Source of the DNA: JAWVZU01 sp033722075
GTDB lineage: Bacteria > Pseudomonadota > Gammaproteobacteria > Xanthomonadales > SZUA-38
Assembly (NCBI GenBank): GCA_033722075.1
Contig: JAWVZU010000257.1
Span: forward strand, 1-5,479
Reading direction: 5' to 3'
Length of the DNA: 5,479 nucleotides
Part shown: piece after piece, positions 1 through 5,479 of the stretch
Layout of the letters: every line of letters starts with the position of its first letter
Numbering within the stretch: the first letter of the stretch is position 1
Translations under genes and position numbers: made by a program
The notes under the pieces: generated by a model
Told to the model about the DNA's origin: nothing
Database searches by the model: none
The model's input: the letters and a program-made list of their open reading frames with translations, nothing else

Positions 1-998
<998 letters not shown>

Positions 999-1011
<13 letters not shown>

Positions 1012-1499
1012 GGCGCTTCCCGACCAAGAATCTGGCGCGCGCGACGAACGGCCAGGAGCGTTCCTTCCAGCAACAGCAAAACTGCTGCCGCGGGCATGAG
1101 CGATTTCAGGACATAAACCAGGGGCAGACCGCCGGCTTCGCGGGATCCTTCCCTGACAGCCCAGGCCGCCGAAACATAATCGAGGCTCACCCAGAAGATG
1201 TAGACGCAGGTGGGAACCAGGAGGAACAAGGCGCCCAGGAAGTCCACCCAGGCCTGAGTGCGCGCCGTCATCTTGCGGTAGAAGATGTCCACGCGCACGT
1301 GCATGTCATGTTTCAGCGCGTAGGCCGCACCCAGCATGAAGACCGTGGCGTGCATGTAGGTCACGGACTCCTGCAGGGCAATGGAACCCCAGCGGAATCC
1401 GTAGCGCGCGACCACCACGACCACGGTCACGAGCACCATTGCCAGCGTGAGCCAGGCGACGGTCCGTCCGATCCAGTCGTTGAGCTTGTCGAGAAACAC
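999..1499 (-). CDS. dctQ: TRAP transporter small permease subunit DctQ
   Basis: This is the small membrane subunit that pairs with DctM in a TRAP transporter. With the GTG start at 1499-1497 it has 166 residues, normal for the family. Four hydrophobic segments lie near residues 13-33, 41-62, 86-108 and 128-151. The conserved loop LKHDMHVRVDIFY (62-74) and the AGGLPLVYVLKSLMP stretch (122-136) before the last helix are typical of DctQ. The frame stays open upstream to 1700, but those 67 residues are charged, not DctQ-like, and would overlap the start of the opposing peptidase gene. The GTG gives the expected short N-terminus (MFLDKLNDWIGR) before helix 1. No clear Shine-Dalgarno precedes this GTG, so the exact start is less certain than the identity. 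dctM follows with a 13-base overlap. No DctP gene lies upstream, where a divergent gene sits instead, so it must lie past dctM or elsewhere. Confidence 0.9.
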
Positions 1500-1516
1500 C
1501 GCGTCTTGTATTTGTG

Positions 1517-1537
1517 GCGCCCGGACCCCCGGGGCGC
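1517..1537 (-). promoter_or_regulatory. possible hairpin in the dctQ leader
   Basis: GCGCCC (1517-1522) and GGGCGC (1532-1537) can pair as a 6-bp GC stem around a 9-base loop. In a minus-strand transcript starting near 1540 it would end 17 bases before the dctQ GTG. It might affect ribosome access, but short GC stems are common by chance in DNA of this composition. Confidence 0.2.
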
Positions 1538-1546
1538 GTCGCGCAC

Positions 1547-1575
1547 AATATACGGTCCCAGCCCGAATGTTGCAC
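1547..1575 (-). promoter_or_regulatory. candidate sigma-70 promoter for dctQM
   Basis: Read on the minus strand, TATATT (1552-1547) matches the -10 consensus at five of six positions and sits about 48 bases upstream of the dctQ GTG. The hexamer 17 bases upstream, GTGCAA (1575-1570), is a poor -35 with three of six matches. It coincides with the left arm of the 1570-1598 palindrome, so this promoter would fit activator control or repression by a protein bound there. This is a motif reading only. Confidence 0.35.
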
Positions 1576-1598
1576 GCGGTTGACGGCGACGCGTGCAA
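1570..1598. promoter_or_regulatory. perfect 9-bp inverted repeat, operator candidate between dctQ and the DUF885 gene
   Basis: TTGCACGCG (1570-1578) and CGCGTGCAA (1590-1598) are exact reverse complements separated by 11 bases, with arm centres 20 bp apart. That is about two helical turns, as expected for a site bound by a dimer on one face of the DNA. It lies in the 140-bp intergenic region between divergent genes. The left arm overlaps the candidate -35 of dctQ, and the spacer contains the candidate -35 (TTGACG) of the peptidase gene. The position suggests one regulator could act on both transcripts. I do not recognise the half-site as that of a named regulator, and no regulator gene is in the window. 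Confidence 0.5.
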
Positions 1599-1608
1599 TA
1601 CGCATCTT
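1580..1608 (+). promoter_or_regulatory. candidate promoter for the DUF885 peptidase gene
   Basis: TTGACG (1580-1585) matches the -35 consensus at five of six positions and is followed after 17 bases by CATCTT (1603-1608). That is a weak -10, with three of six matches including the important second A and last T. Transcription would start near 1615, giving a leader of about 25 bases. The -35 lies wholly inside the spacer of the 1570-1598 inverted repeat. Confidence 0.3.
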
Positions 1609-1639
1609 TGGAAGCCCTTTGGGTTTACGGTCCAATGAA

Positions 1640-3451
1640 ATGACGATGACCAAGACACTGATCTTCCTCGCGCTGTTTCTCTCAGCTCCCACCTGGGCAT
1701 TCGACTACGCCGCGGAACGCGAGAAACTCATGGCCGAGTACGCGGCCATCAAGGAGGAGGCTTCCAGCCCGGCCAAGAAGCTCAACCGGTTCATCGAGTG
1801 GTACTACCGTTACACGATGTTCGAATTCCCCGAGTACGCCACTTTTGTCGGGTATCCGGAGGGACATGACCGATGGACCGACAATTCGCCGGAAGCCGAT
1901 GCGCGGCGAGACCGCGAAGCGGAAGATTTCCTCGAGTTCATCCAGGGGCTGGCATCGGAGCAACTCACCGGGGCCGATCAGCTCAACTACTTCCTGCTCT
2001 CCGACCGTCTGGGCACGAGCGTGGCAGGCCAGCGTTTCGACGGCGACTATCTGCCGGTCAACCAGATGAGTGGGCCGCAGCAGCGCATGGCCCAGCTCTT
2101 GACCCTCATGCCGGCTCGGACCGTCGCAAACTACGAAGACATTGTCGCCCGACTCGAGAGTGCCGACGAAGTCGTCGACCAGACCGTTGCGTGGATGAAG
2201 GCCGGCCTCGATCGGGGCGTCACGCCGCCCAAGATCACGCTGCGCGACGTACCGGCGCAGATCGAGAACCAGCTGGCCGACGATCCGCTGGAAAGCCCGC
2301 TGCTCGGGTCCTTCAAGGAAATGCCGGAGTCCATCTCCGCTGACGACCAGGAGCGCCTGCGAGCCGCCGCAGCGGCCGCCTACACGGAGAAGCTCGCGCC
2401 GGCCCTGCGCCGGATGTACGACTTCATGATCGGCGAGTACTTGCCGGGTGCACGCGAATCCATCGCCCAGTCCGACCTGCCGGACGGCGCCGCCTGGTAT
2501 GCCCACAACGTGAAGCGTTACACCACAACGACCCTCACGCCGGAGGAAATCCACGCGATCGGCCTGTCCGAGGTCAAGCGCATCCGGGAAGCCATGGAGG
2601 CGATCCGCCAGGAGACCGGCTTCGAGGGCGACCTGCAGGCGTTTTTCGAGCACCTCAGGACCGACCCGAAGTTCTTCTTCACCGAAGCCGAGGAACTGCT
2701 GAGCACCTACCGCGACATCGCAAAGCGGGCGGACCCGGAACTGGTCAAGGTGTTCGGCCACCTGCCGCGAACGCCTTACGGCGTCGAACCGGTCCCGGCG
2801 TATGCCGAGAAATCGCAGACCACAGCCTACTACCAGCGCGGGTCCATGGAGGCCGGTCGGCCGGGGATTTTCTTCGCCAACACCTACGCCCTGGATACGC
2901 GACCCAAGTGGGAGATGGAGGCGCTGACCCTGCACGAAGCAGTGCCGGGACACCATCTGCAGATTGCCATTCAGCAGGAACTCGAGGACACGGCCTGGTT
3001 CCGGCGCTTCGGCAGCTACACCGCCTTCGTGGAAGGCTGGGGGTTGTACTCGGAAAGCCTCGGCGTGGAAATGGGGTTCTACCAGGATCCCTATTCCAAG
3101 TTCGGCCAGCTGACCTACGAGATGTGGCGGGCCATCCGGCTCGTGGTCGACACCGGGATGCACGCCCTGGGCTGGTCGCGCGACCAGGCCATCGAGTTCT
3201 TCAAGTCCAATTCCGGGAAGAGCGAACACGACATCACGGTGGAAATCGACCGCTACATCGTCTGGCCGGGCCAGGCGCTGGCCTACAAGATCGGCGAGCT
3301 GAAGATCAAGGAACTGCGGGCAAGGGCATCGGAGAAGCTCGGGGAGAATTTTGATCTCCGGGCATTCCACGACGAGGTACTCGGCCAGGGCTCGTTGCCG
3401 CTGACCGTGCTCGAACAACGTATCGACGCCTGGATAGAGTCGCAGTTGTAG
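1640..3451 (+). CDS. exported DUF885 family metallopeptidase
   Basis: This 603-residue protein belongs to the DUF885 (PF05960) family, zinc-peptidase-like proteins with few characterised members. The N-terminus MTMTKTLIFLALFLSAPTWA is a typical Sec signal peptide with likely cleavage after Ala20, so the enzyme should act in the periplasm or outside the cell. The metal-site motif HEAVPGHHLQ is at residues 432-441, with His432, Glu433 and His438 or His439 as the expected ligand and catalytic positions. EGWGLYSE at 465-472 supplies a probable third, acidic ligand. Other family hallmarks are TLTPEEIHAIGLSEV (298-312), FFANTYALDTRPKWEMEAL (411-429), TGMHALGWSRDQAIEFF (505-521) and VWPGQALAYKIG (541-552). 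Length is normal and no motif is broken. The frame extends upstream to a GTG at 1514, but that part is not family-like and would bury the signal peptide. ATG 1640 is chosen; ATG 1646 is an alternative. The Shine-Dalgarno is weak. Substrate is unknown; peptide cleavage is inferred from the family. Confidence 0.92.
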   Translation: MTMTKTLIFLALFLSAPTWAFDYAAEREKLMAEYAAIKEEASSPAKKLNRFIEWYYRYTMFEFPEYATFVGYPEGHDRWTDNSPEADARRDREAEDFLEFIQGLASEQLTGADQLNYFLLSDRLGTSVAGQRFDGDYLPVNQMSGPQQRMAQLLTLMPARTVANYEDIVARLESADEVVDQTVAWMKAGLDRGVTPPKITLRDVPAQIENQLADDPLESPLLGSFKEMPESISADDQERLRAAAAAAYTEKLAPALRRMYDFMIGEYLPGARESIAQSDLPDGAAWYAHNVKRYTTTTLTPEEIHAIGLSEVKRIREAMEAIRQETGFEGDLQAFFEHLRTDPKFFFTEAEELLSTYRDIAKRADPELVKVFGHLPRTPYGVEPVPAYAEKSQTTAYYQRGSMEAGRPGIFFANTYALDTRPKWEMEALTLHEAVPGHHLQIAIQQELEDTAWFRRFGSYTAFVEGWGLYSESLGVEMGFYQDPYSKFGQLTYEMWRAIRLVVDTGMHALGWSRDQAIEFFKSNSGKSEHDITVEIDRYIVWPGQALAYKIGELKIKELRARASEKLGENFDLRAFHDEVLGQGSLPLTVLEQRIDAWIESQL

Positions 3452-3505
3452 GCACTGGACCGTCCGAATCCCCCCGGCCAGTGGCGCTACGCGTCACTTC
3501 TGCCG

Positions 3506-3530
3506 ACCCCCTTTGCCCAGCAAAGGGGGT
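3506..3530. terminator. perfect 10-bp stem-loop between convergent genes (terminator or palindromic repeat)
   Basis: ACCCCCTTTG (3506-3515) and CAAAGGGGGT (3521-3530) are perfect reverse complements around the 5-base loop CCCAG. The hairpin sits between the convergent peptidase gene (stop at 3451) and deformylase gene (stop at 3538), 7 bases beyond the latter. This is where a bidirectional terminator would be expected. Neither strand has a proper T-run after the stem: the plus side continues ACTAATTTCA and the minus side CGGCAGAAG. Classical intrinsic termination is therefore only partly supported. It may instead be a copy of a short dispersed palindromic repeat. The hairpin itself is certain; the role is not. 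Confidence 0.5.
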
Positions 3531-3537
3531 ACTAATT

Positions 3538-4143
3538 TCAGGCGATCTCGCTCAGCGCTCCGGAAGGTGTGACTCGCGCGCCGGGTGACGGCCAGTCGGC
3601 CTGCCACTCGGTCTGCTGAGCCATCACCGGATCGGGCACCAGCCAGCGTGGTTCGCTGACCCGCATGGGAAACAGGACGCCATCCAGGTGGTCGTACTCG
3701 TGCTGGGCCACCCGTGCCGCGAAACCCTGTTTTTCGCTGCGGGTCTCCCGCCCTGCAGCATCGAGTCCGGAGATCCGAATGGCCGCCGGCCGCCGCACCC
3801 AGCCCCGCATGCCGGGGACCGAGAGGCAGCCCTCCCAGGCGTGGTTGACCGCGTCGCCCAGGGGCTCCACGCGCGGGTTGATCCAGAACTCGAAGGGAAT
3901 GGGCTCGGCGTCGGGATAACGCTCGGAGTCGTCCTCGATGCCCATGCAGAAAACCCGGGCATTCCAGCCGATCTGGGGCGCAGCGATGCCGATCCCCTGA
4001 TAGTGAACCATGCACTGCGCAAGCACCCGCAGGAGCCGCTGAAACTCGGACTCCTGGATCCGCTCGGGATCGACCGGTTCCTGCTCGCGCATGAGAGAAG
4101 GTTGCCCCAGCAGGACCAGGGGCGGAAGTCGCAGCTCAGTCAT
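3538..4143 (-). CDS. def: peptide deformylase (divergent, second-copy type)
   Basis: Peptide deformylase removes the formyl group from the N-terminal methionine of new proteins in the cytoplasm. The 201-residue product has all three active-site motifs: GIGIAAPQ (50-57), EGCLS (104-108) and QHEYDHLDG (147-155). The metal ligands are Cys106, His148 and His152, with Glu149 as catalytic base and Gln57 in the pocket. The middle region (SERYPDAEPIPF, 73-84, and WEGCLSVPGMRGWVRRP, 103-119) resembles the divergent deformylase found as an additional copy in pseudomonads. The classic enzyme next to fmt does not look like this. A tail of about 35 residues after VLFPMRV makes it longer than the usual 165-180. 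The ATG at 4143 gives a normal start just before LPPLVLLGQPSLMR. The frame stays open to 4326, but that extension is not deformylase-like and lies inside the opposing transaldolase gene. No fmt or rsmB neighbour is present. The Shine-Dalgarno is weak. Confidence 0.95.
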   Translation of the reverse strand: MTELRLPPLVLLGQPSLMREQEPVDPERIQESEFQRLLRVLAQCMVHYQGIGIAAPQIGWNARVFCMGIEDDSERYPDAEPIPFEFWINPRVEPLGDAVNHAWEGCLSVPGMRGWVRRPAAIRISGLDAAGRETRSEKQGFAARVAQHEYDHLDGVLFPMRVSEPRWLVPDPVMAQQTEWQADWPSPGARVTPSGALSEIA

Positions 4144-4180
4144 TCCGTTCAGGTTACCATAGGCACATCGTCTCAAAACT

Positions 4181-4184
4181 GGAG
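4181..4184 (+). promoter_or_regulatory. ribosome binding site of tal
   Basis: GGAG lies 6 bases before the ATG at 4191, a good Shine-Dalgarno that fixes the transaldolase start. It falls in the 47-base gap between the divergent def and tal genes. I could not pick out a convincing promoter in either direction there. Confidence 0.7.
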
Positions 4185-4190
4185 CGCCCG

Positions 4191-5324
4191 ATGGCCGTCG
4201 ACAACCCCCTGACCCGGCTCGCCCACCTTGGCCAGAGCATCTGGCTGGACTATATCCGGCGTGACCTGCTCCAGAGCGGTGAACTGAAACGAATGATCGA
4301 ATCGCACGGCCTCGCCGGCATGACATCCAACCCGGCGATCTTCGAAAAGGCCATCGCCGGCAGCGACCAGTACCAGCAACAGATTGCGGCGCTCGCGCGC
4401 CAGGGTTATGACGCCGAGGGCATCTACCGCAATATCGCGCTCGAGGACGTCGGCAACGCCGCCGACTGCTTCCGGTCCGTCTACGATCGAACCGACGGAC
4501 TGGACGGCTACGTCAGCCTCGAGGTTTCGCCCCACCTGGCACGCGACACCGAACAGACCATCGTCCAGGCGCGTGAATTGTGGGACGCGCTGGACCGACC
4601 CAACGTCATGATCAAGGTGCCGGGCACGGTCGAAGGTCTGCCGGCCATCGAGCAGCTGACCGCGGAAGGCATCAACGTCAACGTGACCCTGCTGTTCAGC
4701 GTCAAGCGCTACGAGGCCGTCGTCGACGCATTCCTGTGCGGACTGGAAAAGCGCGAACAGAGCGGGGAGCCGCTCAGCCCTGTGGCATCCGTCGCCAGCT
4801 TCTTCGTGAGCCGGGTGGACACCGCGGTCGACAAGCGCCTCGAGACCATCTATGCCGACCAGAGCATGTTCGGGAAGGCCGCGGTGGCCAACGCCCGGAT
4901 TGCCTATGACCATTTTCGCCATGTCACGGACGGAGAACGCTGGCGTGCCCTCGCCGCGCACGGCGCGCGGCCGCAACGCCTGCTATGGGCCAGCACCAGC
5001 ACCAAGAACCCCGACTATCCGGATGTGAAGTACGTCGAGGCGTTGATCGGCCCGGAAACCGTCAATACCCTTCCCCCGGCCACCTACGACGCCTATCTGG
5101 ATCACGGCGATCCGCAGCCCCGCCTCGGCGAAGACCTGGACCGTGCCCACGCGGACGTCCAACGCCTGCAGGAACTTCGCATCGACCTCGAGGAGGTGGC
5201 CGCCGAGCTCGAGGAAGCCGGCGTCGAAGCCTTCGCCGACCCGTACGACCAGCTGCTGGACACGATCGAAGAGCAACGGCTCGAGGCCCTGGGAGAGCAG
5301 GGCGACCTGGGCGGGGCGGTCTGA
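4191..5324 (+). CDS. tal: transaldolase (long, about 370-residue stand-alone type)
   Basis: Transaldolase moves a dihydroxyacetone unit between sugar phosphates, linking sedoheptulose 7-phosphate plus glyceraldehyde 3-phosphate to erythrose 4-phosphate plus fructose 6-phosphate in the non-oxidative pentose phosphate pathway, in the cytoplasm. The 377-residue protein is a full TIM-barrel enzyme. SIWLDYIRRDLL (16-27) carries Asp20, and GMTSNPAIF (43-51) is the first signature. SLEVSP (109-114) has Glu111, and VMIKVPGT (139-146) contains Lys142, the expected Schiff-base lysine. NVTLLFS (164-170) has Thr166, followed by VASFFVSRVD (201-210). LLWASTSTKNP (264-274) and ETVNTLPPATYDAYLDHG (289-306) are typical of the longer type seen in actinobacteria, cyanobacteria and some proteobacteria. 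The shorter E. coli TalB type differs. In some bacteria this type is fused to glucose-6-phosphate isomerase; here a stop follows directly, so it stands alone. The start is supported by GGAG 6 bases upstream. Nothing is missing. Confidence 0.96.
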   Translation: MAVDNPLTRLAHLGQSIWLDYIRRDLLQSGELKRMIESHGLAGMTSNPAIFEKAIAGSDQYQQQIAALARQGYDAEGIYRNIALEDVGNAADCFRSVYDRTDGLDGYVSLEVSPHLARDTEQTIVQARELWDALDRPNVMIKVPGTVEGLPAIEQLTAEGINVNVTLLFSVKRYEAVVDAFLCGLEKREQSGEPLSPVASVASFFVSRVDTAVDKRLETIYADQSMFGKAAVANARIAYDHFRHVTDGERWRALAAHGARPQRLLWASTSTKNPDYPDVKYVEALIGPETVNTLPPATYDAYLDHGDPQPRLGEDLDRAHADVQRLQELRIDLEEVAAELEEAGVEAFADPYDQLLDTIEEQRLEALGEQGDLGGAV

Positions 5325-5374
5325 AGTCTTCGGGACGCGGCGCCGATGCTGCGCCCCTCTCTTGGTACGGCTCC

Positions 5375-5479
5375 CTAGCAGCCGGCGTCGAACCGGTGTA
5401 AGCCCACGGCGCGGGCGGCTCGATAGGCGTCGTCCATCTCCGCGGCATCGGGACAACGGTTGATGTCTTCGTATTTTCC
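5375..5479 (-). CDS. C-terminal end of a probable radical SAM protein (5' part beyond right edge)
   Basis: On the minus strand one frame enters at 5479 and runs 34 codons to a TAG at 5377-5375. The peptide includes KYEDINRCPDAAEMDDAYR (residues 2-20 of the visible part) and ends AVGLHRFDAGC. This pattern (an N-R-x-P stretch, then a short acidic helix, then a G-L-x-R ending) matches how I recall the C-termini of COG1313-type radical SAM proteins, annotated as putative pyruvate formate-lyase activating enzyme-like (PflX) proteins. The Fe-S cluster CxxxCxxC motif, which would prove this, lies outside the window. The gene is convergent with tal, with 50 bases between stops. Coding status is likely but rests on a short fragment. 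Confidence 0.55.
   Translation of the reverse strand, partial: GKYEDINRCPDAAEMDDAYRAARAVGLHRFDAGC

Noticed and set aside
1514..1639. N-terminal extension of the DUF885 protein from GTG 1514
   Set aside because: It would place 42 unrelated residues before a textbook signal peptide and would cover the intergenic palindrome.
1500..1700. N-terminal extension of DctQ up to a start at 1700
   Set aside because: The added 67 residues are not DctQ-like, overlap the start of the divergent peptidase gene, and include the candidate promoters and palindrome. GTG 1499 gives family length.
1682..3418. Long minus-strand open frame of 578 codons opposite the DUF885 gene
   Set aside because: The plus-strand protein has a signal peptide and all DUF885 motifs. 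The antisense translation is the low-complexity Arg/Leu/Gly/Val mix typical of a shadow frame in GC-rich DNA.
3453..3483. Inverted repeat CACTGG / CCAGTG just after the peptidase stop
   Set aside because: A 6-bp stem with a 19-base loop is within chance expectation, and the stronger 10-bp hairpin lies just downstream.
4160..4176. Promoter-like hexamers on the minus strand upstream of def (TTGAGA and TATGGT)
   Set aside because: The two hexamers are only 9 bases apart, far from the 16-18 needed for a sigma-70 promoter.
4144..4326. N-terminal extension of peptide deformylase
   Set aside because: The extra residues are Arg/Gly/Ser-rich, overlap the transaldolase coding sequence, and are absent from deformylases.
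4173..4976. Minus-strand open frame of 267 codons opposite tal
   Set aside because: The plus strand encodes a complete transaldolase with catalytic residues; the antisense frame shows no family features.
5339..5355. Possible terminator hairpin after tal (GGCGC, 7-base loop, GCGCC)
   Set aside because: The stem is only 5 bp and is followed by CCTCTCTT, not a T-run. It is too weak to call in DNA this rich in G and C.

Overview
The window is ordinary, gene-dense, high-GC bacterial chromosome. It looks proteobacterial, most likely a gammaproteobacterium: third codon positions are strongly G/C, it has a tripartite TRAP transporter, and its peptide deformylase resembles the divergent second deformylase of pseudomonads. 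That placement is inference from gene type and composition. There is no rRNA, tRNA, CRISPR array, insertion sequence or phage gene.

Layout. Positions 1-1499, minus strand, hold the two membrane subunits of a TRAP transporter: DctQ, overlapped by 13 bases by DctM, which runs off the left edge. Facing it, a 1500-1639 intergenic region carries candidate promoters in both directions around a perfect 9-bp inverted repeat (TTGCACGCG-N11-CGCGTGCAA). It then gives way to a plus-strand exported DUF885 metallopeptidase (1640-3451). A perfect 10-bp stem-loop (3506-3530) separates the peptidase from a convergent minus-strand peptide deformylase (3538-4143). Only 47 bases separate the deformylase from the divergent plus-strand transaldolase (4191-5324). 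At the right edge the last 34 codons of a minus-strand gene are visible (5375-5479); they resemble the C-terminus of a COG1313-type radical SAM protein.

How the genes relate. DctQ and DctM form one permease that needs a periplasmic DctP protein not encoded in this window. DctQM and the exported peptidase are divergent and share a regulatory region, so co-regulation is plausible but unproven. Deformylase (N-terminal protein maturation) and transaldolase (pentose phosphate pathway) look like independent housekeeping genes.

I found no convincing new system. The best leads are the palindrome in the shared DctQ/peptidase regulatory region, an abrupt change of codon composition inside dctM near position 426, and the palindromic stem-loop at 3506-3530, which may be a dispersed repeat.
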